Below, one piece after another: positions 38,117 to 51,190 of a DNA stretch of 64,000 nucleotides. This DNA is from Nomia melanderi. Lineage: Eukaryota; Arthropoda; Insecta; Hymenoptera; Halictidae. Numbering within the stretch: the first letter of the stretch is position 1; every line of letters begins with the position of its first letter. The notes beneath the pieces were generated by a model. That model was not told the DNA's origin. It did no database searches and saw only the letters and a program-made list of their open reading frames with translations. The position numbers were made by a program, and so were the translations under genes. The stretch is taken from the NCBI RefSeq assembly GCF_051020985.1, contig NW_027475134.1, positions 1,860,001 to 1,924,000 of the forward strand, in the 5' to 3' direction.

Positions 38117-39692
38117 CTGGTGATATCTCGGGTGCTATTAGAGATAGCGCAATAAACCAAAGTGAATTATCTGCAGGAGGCCCTGGCGCATGAATCTGTG
38201 CAACGGGAACGACCTCGGAGCACCAGGGGCCGAGAAAACCACCGTCACATGGGGCAGGACACTCAGGGTCAGTGAAAAATCCAATATATATATATGGTGA
38301 TATCTCGGGTGCTATTACAGATACCGCAATAAATCAAAGTGCATTGTCTGTAGGAGACCCTGGCGCATGAACCTGTGCAGCGGGAACGACCTCGGACCAC
38401 CAGGGGCCGAGAAAACGACCGTCTCATGGGGCCGGACGCTCAGGGTCAGGGAAAAATCCAATATATAGGTGGTGATATCTCGGGTGCTATTACAGATAGC
38501 GCAATAAATCAAAGTGCATTGTCTGTAGGAGACCCTGGCGCATGAACCTGTGCAGCGGGAACGACCTCGGACCACCAGGGGCCGAGAAAACCACAGTCTC
38601 ATGGGGCCGTTCACTCAGGGTCAGGGAAAATTCCAATATATATCTGGTGATATCTCGGGTGCTATTACAGATAGCGCAATAAATCAAAGTGCATTGTCTG
38701 TAGGAGGCCCTGGCGCATGAACTTGTGCAGCGGGAACGACCTCGGACCACCAGGGGCCGAGAAAACCACAGTCTCATGGGGCCGTTCACTCAGGGTCAGG
38801 GAAAATTCCAATATATATCTGGTGATATCTCGGGTGCTATTACAGATAGCGCAATAAATCAAAGTGCATTGTCTGTAGGAGGCCCTGGCGCATGAATCTG
38901 TGCAGCGGGAACGACCTCGGACCACCAGGGGCCGAGAAAACCACAGTCTCATGGGGCCGGACACTCAGGGTCAGGGGAAAATCCAATATATATCTGGTGA
39001 TATGTCGGGTGATATTACAGATAGCGCAATAAATCAAAGTGCATTGTCTGTAGGAGGCCCTGGCGCATGAACTTGTGCAGCGGGAACGTTCTCGGACCTC
39101 CAGGGGCCGAGAAAACCACAGTCTCATGGGGCCGGACACTCAGGGTCAGGGGAAAATCCAATATATATCTGGTGATATCTCGGGTGCTATTAGAGATAGC
39201 GCAATAAACCAAAGTGAATTATCTGCAGGAGGCCCTGGCGCATGAATCTGTGCAACGGGAACGACCTCGGACCACCAGGGGCCAAGAAAACGACATTCTC
39301 ATGGGGCCGGATACTCAGGGTCAGGGGAAAATCCAATATAGATCTGGTGATATCTCGGGTGCTATTACAGATAGCGCAATAAATCAAAGTGCATTACCTG
39401 TAGGAGGCCCTGGCGCATGAATCTGTGCAGCGGGAACGTCCTCGGACCTCCAGGGGCCGAGACAACGACCGTCTCATGGGGCCGGACACTCAGGGTCAGG
39501 GTAAAATCCAATATATATCTGGTGATATCTCGGGTGCTATTACAGATAGCGCAATAAATCAATGTGCATTGTCTGTAGGAGGCCCAGGCGCATGAATCTG
39601 TTCAGCGGGAACGACCTCGGACGACCAGGGGCCGAGAAAACCACAGTCTCATGGGGCCGGACACTCAGGGTCAGGGGAAAATCCAATATATA
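38117..39692. repeat. Triplicated block, copy 2, with one extra monomer
   Basis: Offset to copy 1 changes from +3852 to +4027 bp within the block. The GGCCGTTCACTC/GGAAAATTCC monomer is present twice here (near 38608 and 38783) and once in copies 1 and 3, so exactly one 175-bp unit was duplicated. Confidence 0.8.
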
Positions 39693-41268
39693 TGTGGTGA
39701 TATCTCGGGTGCTATTACAGATAGCGCAATAAATCAAAGTGCATTGTCTGTAGGAGGCCCTGGCGCATGAATCTGTGCAGCGGGAACGTCCTCGGACCTC
39801 CAGGGGCCGAGGAAACCACAGTCTCATGGGGCCGGACACTCAGGGTCAGTGGAAAATCCAATATAGATCTGGTGATATCTCGGGTGCTATTACAGATAGC
39901 GCAATAAATCAAAGTGCATTACCTGTAGGAGGCCCTGGCGCATGAATCTGTGCAGCGGGAACGTCCTCGGACCTCCAGGGGCCGAGACAACGACCGTCTC
40001 ATGGGGCCGGACACTCAGGGTCAGGGTAAAATCCAATATATATCTGGTGATATCTCGGGTGCTATTACAGATAGCGCAATAAATCAATGTGCATTGTCTG
40101 TAGGAGGCCCAGGCGCATGAATCTGTTCAGCGGGAACGACCTCGGACGACCAGGGGCCGAGAAAACCACAGTCTCATGGGGCCGGACGCTCAGGGTCAGG
40201 GAAAAATCCAATATATAGGTGGTGATATCTCGTGTGCTATTACAGATAGCGCAATAAATCAAAGTGCATTGTCTGTAGGAGACACTGGCGCATGAACCTG
40301 TGCAGCGGGAACGACCTCGGACCACCAGGGGCCGAGAAAACCACAGTCTCATGGGGCCGGACACTCAGGGTCAGGGAAAAATCCAATATATATCTGGTGA
40401 TATCTCGGGTGCTATTAGAGATAGCGCAATAAACCAAAGTGAATTATCTGCAGGAGGCCCTGGCGCATGAATCTGTGCAACGGGAGCGACCTCGGACCAC
40501 CAGGGGCAGAGAAAACCACAGTCTCATGGGGCGGGACACTCAGGGTCAGGGGAAAATCCAATATATATCTGGTGATATCTCGGGTCCTATTACAGATAGC
40601 GCAATAAATCAAAGTGCATTACCTGTAGGAGGCCCTGGCGCATGAATCTGTGCAGCGGGAACGTCCTCGGACCTCCAGGGGCCGAGAAAACCACAGTCTC
40701 ATGGGGCCGGACACTCAGGGTCAGGGGAAAATCCAATATATATCTGGTGATATCTCGGGTGCTATTAGAGATAGCGCAATAAACCAAAGTGAATTATCTG
40801 CAGGAGGCCCTGGCGCATGAATCTGTGCAACGGGAGCGACCTCGGACCACCAGGGGCAGAGAAAACCACAGTCTCATGGGGCGGGACACTCAGGGTCAGG
40901 GGAAAATCCAATATATATCTGGTGATATCTCGGGTGCTATTAGAGATAGCGCAATAAACCAAAGTGAATTATCTGCAGGAGGCCCTGGCGCATGAATCTG
41001 TGCAGCGGGAACGTCCTCGGACCTCCAGGGTCCGAGAAAACCACAGTCTCATGGGGCCGGACACTCAGGGTCAGGGGAAAATCCAATATAGATCTGGTGA
41101 TATCTCGGGTGCTATTACAGATAGCGCAATAAATCAAAGTGCATTGTCTGTAGGAGGCCCAGGCGCATGAATCTGTTCAGCGGGAACGACCTCGGTCGAC
41201 CAGGGGCCGAGAAAACCACAGTCTCATGGGGCCGGACACTCAGGGTCAGGGGAAAATCCAATATATAT

Positions 41269-42370
41269 CTGGTGATATCTCGGGTGCTATTAGAGATAGC
41301 GCAATAAACCAAAGTGAATTATCTGCAGGAGGCCCTGGCGCATGAATCTTTGCAACGGGAACGACCTCGGAGCACCAGGGGCCGAGAAAACCACCGTCAC
41401 ATGGGGCAGGACACTCAGGGTCAGTGAAAAATCCAATATATATATGGTGATATCTCGGGTGCTATTACAGATACCGCAATAAATCAAAGTGCATTGTCTG
41501 TAGGAGACCCTGGCGCATGAACCTGTGCAGCGGGAACGACCTCGGACCACCAGGGACCGAGAAAACGACCGTCTCATGGGGCCGGACGCTCAGGGTCAGG
41601 GAAAAATCCAATATATAGGTGGTGATATCTCGGGTGCTATTACAGATAGCGCAATAAATCAAAGTGCATTGTCTGTAGGAGACCCTGGCGCATGAATCTG
41701 TGCAGCGGGAACGACCTCGGACCACCAGGGGCCGAGAAAACCACAGTCTCATGGGGCCGTTCACTCAGGGTCAGGGAAAATTCCAATATATATCTGGTGA
41801 TATCTCGGGTGCTATTACAGATAGCGCAATAAATCAAAGTGCATTGTCTGTAGGAGGCCCTGGCGCATGAATCTGTGCAGCGGGAACGACCTCGGACCAC
41901 CAGGGGCCGAGAAAACCACAGTCTCATGGGGCCGGACACTCAGGGTCAGGGGAAAATCCAATATATATCTGGTGATATGTCGGGTGCTATTACAGATAGC
42001 GCAATAAATCAAAGTGCATTGTCTGTAGGAGGCCCTGGCGCATGAACTTGTGCAGCGGGAACGTTCTCGGACCTCCAGGGGCCGAGAAAACCACAGTCTC
42101 ATGGGGCCGGACACTCAGGGTCAGGGGAAAATCCAATATATATCTGGTGATATCTCGGGTGCTATTAGAGATAGCGCAATAAACCAAAGTGAATTATCTG
42201 CAGGAGGCCCTGGCGCATGAATCTGTGCAACGGGAACGACCTCGGACCACCAGGGGCCAAGAAAACGACAGTCTCATGGGGCCGGATACTCAGGGTCAGG
42301 GGAAAATCCAATATAGATCTGGTGATATCTCGGGTGCTATTACAGATAGCGCAATAAATCAAAGTGCATT
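41269..42370. repeat. Triplicated block, copy 3
   Basis: This matches 34267-35368 with several substitutions. It ends where copy 1 has GCATTACCTG and this copy has GCATTGTCTG. Confidence 0.8.
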
Positions 42371-43139
42371 GTCTGTAGGAGGCCCTGGCGCATGAATCTG
42401 GCCAGCGGGAACGACCTCGGAACACCAGGGGCCGAGAAAACCACCGTCTCATGGGGCAGGACACTCAGGGTCAGTGAAAAATCCAATATATATCTGGTGA
42501 TATCTCGGGTGCTATTACAGATAGCGCAATAAATCAAAGTGCATTGTCTGTAGGAGACCCTGGCGCATGAACCTGTGCAGCGGGAACGACCTCGGACCAC
42601 CAGGGGCCGAGAAAACGACCGTCTCATGGGGCCGGACTTTCAGGGTCGGTGTAAAATCCAGTATATATCTGGTGATATCTCGGGTGCTATTAGAGATAGC
42701 GCAATAAACCAAAGTGAATTATCTGCAGGAGGCCCTGGCGCATGAATCTGTGCAGCGGGAACGACCTCGGACCACCAGGGGCCGAGAAAACCACCGTCTC
42801 ATGGGGCCGGACACTCAGGGTCAGTGAAAAATCCAATATATATCTGGTGATATCTCGGGTGCTATTACAGATAGCGCAATAAATCAAAGTGCATTGTCTG
42901 TAGGAGGCCCTGGCGCATGAATCTGTGCAGCGGGAACGTCCTCGGACCTCCAGGGGCCGAGACAACGACCGTCTCATGGGGCCGGACACTCAGGGTCAGG
43001 GTAAAATCCAATATATATCTGGTGATATCTCGGGTGCTATTACAGATAGCGCAATAAATCAAAGTCCATTGTCTGTAGGAGGCCCTTGCGAATGAATCTG
43101 TGCCGCAGGAACGATCTCGGACCACCAGTGTCCGAGAAA

Positions 43140-43188
43140 ATTACAGATATTCGGAATCCGTCACCCAAGGTCATGTAAAAATCCAGCA
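43140..43188. repeat. Divergent cassette 10
   Basis: This is the first cassette after the central block. Its upstream half also carries a linked set of variants: GCCGCAGGAACGATC and CCACCAGTGTCCGAG. Confidence 0.85.
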
Positions 43189-44889
43189 AATATCTGGTGA
43201 TATCTCGGGTGCTATTAGAGATAGCGCAATAAACCAAAGTGCATTGTCTGTAGGAGGCCCTGGCGCATGAATCTGGGCAGCGGGAACGACCTAGGACCAC
43301 CAGGGGCCGAGAAAACCACCGACTCACGGGGCCGGACACTCAGGGTCCGGGGAAAATCCAATATATATCTGGTGATATCTCGGGTGCTATTAGAGACAGC
43401 GCAATAAACCAAAGTGAATTATCTGCAGGAGGCCCTGGCGCATGCATCTGTGCAGCGGGAACGACCTCGGACCACCAGGGGCCAAGAAAACCACCGTCTC
43501 ATGGCGCCGGACACTCAGGGTCAGGGAAAAATCCAATATATATCTGGTGATATCTCGGGTGCTATTAGAGATAGCGCACTAAATCAAAGTGCATTGTCTG
43601 TAGGAGGCCCAGGCGAATGAATCTGTGCAGCGGGAAGGACCTCGGTCCACCAGGGGCCGAGAAAATCACCGTCTCATGGAGCTGGACACTCAGGGTCAGG
43701 GAAAAATCCAATATATATCTGGTGATATCTCGGGTGCTATTACAGATAGCGCAATGAACCAAAGTGCATTGTCTGTAGGAGGCCCAGGCGAATGAATCTG
43801 TGCAGCGGGAAGGACCTAGGACCACCAGGGGCCGAGAAAACCACCGTCTCATGGGGCCGGACACTCAGGGTCAGGGAAAAATCAAATATATATCTGGTGA
43901 TATCTCGGGTGCTATTACAGATAGCGCAATAAATCAAAGTGCATTGTCTGTAGGAGGCCCTGGCGCATGAATCTGTGCAGCGGGAACGACCTCGGACCAC
44001 CAGGGGCCGAGAAAACCACCGTCTCATGGGGCCGGACACTCAGGGTCAGGGAAAAATCTAACATATGCCTGGTGATATCTCGGGTGCTATTAGAGACAGC
44101 GCAATAAACCAAAGTGAATTATCTGCAGGAGGCCCTGGCGCATGGATCTGTGCACCGGGAACGACCTCGGATCACCAGGGACCGAGAAAACCACCGTGTC
44201 ATGGGGCCGGACACCCAGGGTCGGGGAAAAATCCAATATATATCTGGTGATATCTCGGGTGCTATTACAGATAGCGCAATAAATCAAAGTGCATTGTCTG
44301 TAGGAGGCCCAGGCGAATGAATCTGGGCAGCGGGAACGACCTCGGACCACCAGGGGCCGAGAAAACCACCGTCTCATGGGGCCGGACACTCAGGGTCAGG
44401 GGAAAATCTAATATATATCTGGTGATATCTCGGGTGCTATTAGAGATAGCGCAATAAACCAAAGTGAATTATCTGCAGGAGGCCCTGGCGCATGAATCTG
44501 TGCAGCGGGAACGACCTCGGATCACCAGGGTCCGAGAAAACCACCGTCTTATGGGGCCGCACACTCAGGGTCGGGGAAAAATCCAATATATATCTGGCGA
44601 TATCTCGGGTGCTATTACAGATAGCGCAATAAATCAAAGTGCATTGTCTGTAGGAGGCCCAGGCGAATGAATCTGGCCAGCGGGAACGACCTCGGACCAC
44701 CAGGGGCCAAGAAAACCACCGTCTCATGGCGCCGGACACTCAGGGTCAGGGAAAAATCAAATATATATCCGGTGATATCTCGGGTGCTATTAGAGATAGA
44801 GCAATAAATCAAAGTGCATTGTCTGTAGGAGGCACTGCCGAATGAATCTGTGCAGCAGGAACGACCTCGGACCACCAGTGGCCGAGAAA

Positions 44890-44938
44890 GTTACAGATAT
44901 TCGGAATCCGTCACCCAAGGTCATGTAAAAATCCAGCA
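44890..44938. repeat. Divergent cassette 11
   Basis: This is in a GGCACTGCCGAATG / GCAGCAGGAACG / CCAGTGGCCGAG unit. The base before TTACAG is G instead of A. Confidence 0.85.
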
Positions 44939-46639
44939 TATATCTGGTGATATCTCGGGTGCTATTAGAGATAGCGCGATAAATCAAAGTGAATTATCTG
45001 CAGGAGGCCCTGGCGCATGAATATGTGCAGCGGGAACGACCTCGGACCACCAGGGGACGAGAAAACCACCATCTCATGGGGCCGGACCCTCAGGGTCAGG
45101 GAAAAATCCAATATATATCTGGTGATATCTCGGGTGCTATTACAGATTGCGCAATAAATCAAAGTGCATTGTCTGTAGGAGGCCCAGGCGAATGAATCTG
45201 GGCAGCGGGAACGACCTCTGACCACCAGGGGCCGAGAAAATCACCGTCTCATGGGGCCGGACATTCAGGGTCAGAGGAAAATCCAATATATATCTGGTGA
45301 TATCTCAGGTGCTATTAGAGATAGCGCAATAAACCAAAGTGAATTATCTGTAGGAGGCCCTGGCGTATGAATCTGTGCAGCGGGAACGACCTCGGACCAC
45401 CGGGGGCCGAGAAGACCACCGTGTCATGGGGCCGGACACTCAGGGCCAGGGAAAAATCCAATATATATCTGGTGATATCTCGGGTGCTATTACACATAGC
45501 GCAATAAATCAAAGTGCATTGTCTGTAGGAGGCCTTGGCGCATGAATCTGTGCAGCGGGAACGACCTCGGACCACCAGGGGCCGAGAAAACCACCGTCTC
45601 ATGGGGCCGGACACTCAGGGTCAGGGAAAAATCTAACATATATCTGGTGATATCTCGGGTGCTATTAGAGATAGCGCAATAAACCAAAGTGAATTATCTG
45701 CAGGAGGCCCTGGCGCATGAATCTCTGCAGCGGGAACGACCTCGGATCACCAGGGTCCGAGAAAACCACCGTCTCATGGGGCCGGACACCCAGGGTCGGG
45801 GAAAAATCCAATATATATCTGGTGATATCTCGGGTGCTATTACAGATAGCGCAATAAATCAAAGTGCATTGTCTGTAGGAGGCCCAGGCGAATGAATCTG
45901 GGCAGCGGGAACGACCTCGGACCGCCAGGGGCCGAGAAAACCACCGTCTCATGGGGCCGGACATTCAGGGTCAGGGGAAAATCTAATATATATCTGGTGA
46001 TATCTCGGGTGCTATTAGAGATACCGCAATAAACCAAAGTGAATTATCTGCAGGAGGCCCTGGCGCATGAATCTGTGCAGCGGGAACGACCTCGGATCAC
46101 CAGGGTCCGAGAAAACCACCGTCTTATGGGGCCGGACACTCAGGGTCGGGGAAAAATCCAATATATATCTGGCGATATCTCGGGTGCTATTACAGATAGC
46201 GCAATAAATCAAAGTGCATGGTCTGTAGGATACCCTGGCGCATGAATCTGGCCAGCGGGAACGACCTCGGACCACCAGGTGCCGAGAAAACCGCAGTCTC
46301 ATGGGTCCGGACACTCAGGGTCAGGGAAAAATCCAATATATATCTGGTGATATCTCGGGTGCTATTAGAGATAGCGCAATAAACCAAAGTGAATTATCTG
46401 CAGGAGGCCCTCGCGCATGTATCTGTGCAGCGGGAACGACCTCGGATCACCAGGGTCCGAGAAAACCACCGTCTTATGGGGCCGGACACTCAGGGTCGGG
46501 GAAAAATCCAATATATATCCGGTGATATCTCGGGTGCTATTAGAGATAGAGCAATAAATCAAAGTGCATTGTCTGTAGGAGGCACTGCCGAATGAATCTG
46601 TGCAGCAGGAACGACCTCGGACCACCAGTGGCCGAGAAA

Positions 46640-46688
46640 GTTACAGATATTCGGAATCCGTCACCCAAGGTCATGTAAAAATTCAGAA
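46640..46688. repeat. Divergent cassette 12
   Basis: This is a copy of cassette 11 at +1750 bp (10 monomers), with AAATTCAGAATATATC at its end. Confidence 0.85.
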
Positions 46689-47164
46689 TATATCTGGTGA
46701 TATCTCGGGTGCTATTAGAGATAGCGCGATAAATCAAAGTGAATTATCTGCAGGAGGCCCTGGCGCATGAATATGTGCAGCGGGAACGACCTCGGACCAC
46801 CAGGGGCCGAGAAAACCGCAGTCTCATGGGGCCGGACCCTCAGGGTCAGGGAAAAATCCAATATATATCTGGTGATATCTCGGGCGCTATTAGAGATAGC
46901 GCAATAAATCAAAGTGCATTGTCAGTAGGAGGCCGTGGCGCATGAATCTGTGCAGCGGGAACGACCTCGGACCACCAGGGGCCGAGAAGACCACCGTCTC
47001 ATGGGGCCGGCCACTCAGGGTCAGGGGAAAATCCAATATATATCTGGTGATATCTCGGGTGCTATTAGAGATAGAGCAATAAATCAAAGTGCATTGTCTG
47101 TAGGAGGCACTGGCGAATGAATCTGTGCAGCAGGAACGACCTCGGACCACCAGTGGCCGAGAAA

Positions 47165-47213
47165 ATTACAGATATTCGGAATCCGTCACCCAAGGTCATG
47201 TAAAAATCCAGCA
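47165..47213. repeat. Divergent cassette 13
   Basis: This is in a GGCACTGGCGAATG unit. The following EcoRV site is kept but is followed by ACGGG instead of TCGGG. Confidence 0.85.
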
Positions 47214-47323
47214 TATATCTGGTGATATCACGGGTGCTATTAGAGATAGCGCGATAAATCAAAGTGAATTATCTGCAGGAGGCCCTGGCGCATGAATGTG
47301 TGCAGCGGGAACGACCTCGGACC

Positions 47324-48040
47324 ACCAGGGGCCGAGAAAACCACAGTCTCATGGGTCCGGACACTCAGGGTCAGGGAAAAATCCAATATATATCTGGTGA
47401 TATCTCGGGTGCTATTAGAGATAGCGCAATAAACCAAAGTGAATTATCTGCAGGAGGCCCTGGCGCATGAATCTGTGCAGCGGGAACGACCTCGGATCAC
47501 CAGGGTCCGAGAAAACCACCGTCTTATGGGGCCGCACACTCAGGGTCGGGGGAAAATCCAATATATATCTGGCGATATCTCGGGTGCTATTAGAGATAGA
47601 GCAATAAATCAAAGTGCATTGTCTGTAGGAGGCCCAGGCGAATGAATCTGGCCAGCGGGAACGACCTCGGACCACCAGGGGCCAAGAAAACCACCGTCTC
47701 ATGGCGCCGGACACTCAGGGTCAGGGAAAAATCAAATATATATCTGGTGAAATCACGGGTGCTATTAGAGATACAGCAATAAACCAAAGTGAATTATTTG
47801 CAGGAGGCCCTGGCGCATGCATCTGGGCAGCGGGAACGACCTCGGACCACCAGGGGACGAGAAAACCACCATCTCATGGGGCCGGACACTCAGGGTCAGG
47901 GAAAAATCAAATATATATCTTGTGATATCTCGGGTGCTATTACAGATTGCGCAATAAATCAAAGTGCATTGTCTGTAGGAGGCCCAGGCGAATGAATCTG
48001 GGCAGCGGGAACGACCTCGGACCACCAGGGGCCGAGAAAA
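47324..48040. repeat. 717-bp repeat, copy 1 (18-monomer offset)
   Basis: This recurs at +3150 bp as 50474-51190 with about three substitutions. Markers are GAAATCACGGGTGC, GATACAGCAATAAACC, GAATTATTTGCAGG and TATCTTGTGATATC. Confidence 0.85.
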
Positions 48041-48351
48041 TCACCGTCTCATGGGGCCGGACATTCAGGGTCTGAGGAAAATCCAATATATATCTGGTGA
48101 TATCTCAGGTGCTATTAGAGATAGCGCAATAAACCAAAGTGAATTATCTGTAGGAGGCCCTGGCGCATGAATCTGTGCAGCGGGAACGACCTCGGACCAC
48201 CGGGGGCCGAGAAGACCACCGTGTCATGGGGCCGGACACTCAGGGCCAGGGAAAAATCCAATATATATCTGGTGATATCTCGGGTGCTATTAGAGATGGC
48301 GCAATAAACCAAAGTGAATTATCTGCAGGAGGCCCTGGCGCATGCATCTGT

Positions 48352-49558
48352 GCAGCGGGAACGACCTCGGACCACCAGGGGCCGAGAAAACCACCGTCTC
48401 ATGGGGCCGGACATTCAGGGTCAGGGGAAAATCTAATATATATCAGGTGATATCTCGGGTGCTATTAGAGATACCGCAATAAACCAAAGTGAATTATCTG
48501 CAGGAGGCCCTGGCGCATGAATCTGTGCAGCGGGAACGACCTCGGATCACCAGGGTCCGAGAAAACCACCGTCCTATGGGGCCGGACACTCAGGGTCGGG
48601 GAAAAATCCAATATATATCTGGCGATATCTCGGGTGCTGTTACAGATAGCGCAATAAATCAAAGTGCATGGTCTGTAGGATACCCTGGCGCATGAATCTG
48701 GCCAGCGGGAACGACCTCGGACGTCCAGGGGCCGAGAAAACCACAGCCTCATGGGTCCGGACACTCAGGGTCAGGGAAAAATCCAATATATATCTGGTGA
48801 TATCTCGGGTGCTATTAGAGATAGCGCAATAAACCAAAGTGAATTATCTGCAGGAGGCCCTGGCGCATGAATCTGTGTAGCGGGAACGACCTCGGATCAC
48901 CAGGGTCCGAGAAAACCACCGTCTTATGGGGCCGGACACTCAGGGTCGGGGAAAAATCCAATATATATCCGGTGATATCTCGGGTGCTATTAGAGATAGA
49001 GCAATAAATCAAAGTGCATTGCCTGTAGGAGGCACTGGCGAATGAATCTGTGCAGCAGGAACGACCTCGGACCACCAGTGGCCGAGAAAATTACAGATAT
49101 TCGGAATCCGTCACCCAAGGTCATGTAAAAATCCAGCATATATCTGGTGATATCTCGGGTGCTATTAGAGATAGCGCGATAAATCAAAGTGAATTATCTG
49201 CAGGAGGCCCTGGCGCATGAATGTGTGCAGTGGGAACGACCTCGGACCACCAGGGGCCGAGAAAACCGCAGTCTCATGGGGCCGGACCCTCAGGGTCAGG
49301 GAAAAATCCAATATATATCTGGTGATATCTCGGGCGCTATTAGAGATAGCGCAATAAACCAAAGTGGATTATCTGCAGGAGGCCCTGGCGCATGAATCTG
49401 TGCAGCGGGAACGACCTCCGACCACCAGGGGCCGAGTAAACCACCGTCTCATAGGGCCGGACACTCTGGGTCAGGGAAAAATCCAATATATATCTGGTGA
49501 TATCTCGGGTGCTATTGCAGATAGGGCAATAAATCAAAGTGCATTGTCTGTAGGAGGC
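48352..49558. repeat. 1207-bp repeat, copy 1 (16-monomer offset)
   Basis: This recurs at +2800 bp as 51152-52358 with about six substitutions. It includes a cassette monomer, GTGTAGCGGG, GTGCAGTGGGAACG and GAGTAAACCACC units. Confidence 0.85.
49090..49138. repeat. Divergent cassette 14
   Basis: This is in the 1207-bp repeat copy 1, in a unit with GCATTGCCTGTAGG upstream. Confidence 0.85.
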
Positions 49559-49964
49559 ACTGGCGAATGAATCTGGGCAGCGGGAACGACCTCGGACCAC
49601 CAGGGGCCGAGAAGATCACCGTCTCATGGGGCCGGCCACTCAGGGTCAGGGGAAAATCCAATATTTATCTGGTGATATCTCGGGTGCTAGTAGAGATAGC
49701 GCAATAAATCAAAGTGCATTGTCAGTAGGAGGCCGTGGCGCATGAATCTGTGCAGCGGGAACGACCTCGGACCACCAGGGGCCGAGAAGACCACCGTCTC
49801 ATGGGGCCGGCCACTCAGGGTCAGGGGAAAATCCAATATATATCTGGTGATATCTCGGGTGCTATTAGAGATAGAGCAATAAATCAAAGTTCATTGTCTG
49901 TAGGAGGCACTGGCGAATGAATCTGTGCAGCAGGAACGACCTCGGACCACCAGTGGCCGAGAAA

Positions 49965-50013
49965 ATTACAGATATTCGGAATCCGTCACCCAAGGTCATG
50001 TAAAAATCCAGCA
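49965..50013. repeat. Divergent cassette 15
   Basis: This is a near copy of cassette 13 at +2800 bp, also followed by GATATCACGGG. Confidence 0.85.
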
Positions 50014-50473
50014 TATATCTGGTGATATCACGGGTGCTATTAGAGATAGCGCGATAAATCAAATTGAATTATCTGCAGGAGGCCCTGGCGCATGAATGTG
50101 TGCAGCGGGAACGACCTCGGACCACCAGGGGCCGAGAAAACCACTGTCTCATGGGGTCGGACACTCAGGGTAAGGGAAAAATCCAATATATATCTGGTGA
50201 TATCTCGGGTGCTATTAGAGATAGCGCAATAAACGAAAGTGAATTATCTGCAGGAGGCCCTGGCGCATGAATCTGTGCAGCGGGAACGACCTCGGACCAC
50301 CAGGGTCCGAGAAAACCACCGTCTTATGGGGCCGGACACTCAGGGTCGGGGAAAAATCCAATATATATCTGGCGATATCTCGGGTGCTGTTACAGATAGC
50401 GCAATAAATCAAAGTGCATGGTCTGTAGGATACCCTGGCGCATGAATCTGGCCAGCGGGAACGACCTCGGACG

Positions 50474-51190
50474 ACCAGGGGCCGAGAAAACCACAGTCTC
50501 ATGGGTCCGGACACTCAGGGTCAGGGAAAAATCCAATATATATCTGGTGATATCTCGGGTGCTATTAGAGATAGCGCAATAAACCAAAGTGAATTATCTG
50601 CAGGAGGCCCTGGCGCATGAATCTGTGCAGCGGGAACGACCTCGGATCACCAGGGTCCGAGAAAACCACCGTCTTATGGGGCCGCACACTCAGGGTCGGG
50701 GGAAAATCCAATATATATCTGGCGATATCTCGGGTGCTATTAGAGATAGAGCAATAAATCAAAGTGCATTGTCTGTAGGAGGCCCAGGCGAATGAATCTG
50801 GCCAGCGGGAACGACCTCGGACAACCAGGGGCCAAGAAAACCACCGTCTCATGGCGCCGGACACTCAGGGTCAGGGAAAAATCAAATATATATCTGGTGA
50901 AATCACGGGTGCTATTAGAGATACAGCAATAAACCAAAGTGAATTATTTGCAGGAGGCCCTGGCGCATGCATCTGTGCAGCGGGAACGACCTCGGACCAC
51001 CAGGGGACGAGAAAACCACCATCTCATGGGGCCGGACACTCAGGGTCAGGGAAAAATCAAATATATATCTTGTGATATCTCGGGTGCTATTACAGATTGC
51101 GCAATAAATCAAAGTGCATTGTCTGTAGGAGGCCCAGGCGAATGAATCTGGGCAGCGGGAACGACCTCGGACCACCAGGGGCCGAGAAAA
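50474..51190. repeat. 717-bp repeat, copy 2
   Basis: This is the second copy of 47324-48040. It joins almost directly onto copy 2 of the next repeat (51152-52358), while the two parent segments lie about 310 bp apart. Material between them was therefore lost or gained at this join. Confidence 0.85.

Larger units (their letters stand above)
16301..43000. repeat. Domain C: homogenised central block with BglII-type monomers
   Basis: About thirty monomers here carry CCAATATAGATCTGG, which creates an AGATCT (BglII) site. I saw only one elsewhere (132-137). The block is also marked by GTCCTCGGACCTCCAGG units, by TA-slippage units and by long near-identical copies at 700, 1227, 2277, 4200, 7002 and 9104 bp spacing. 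The divergent cassette found in domains A, B, D and E is absent here. Confidence 0.75.
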
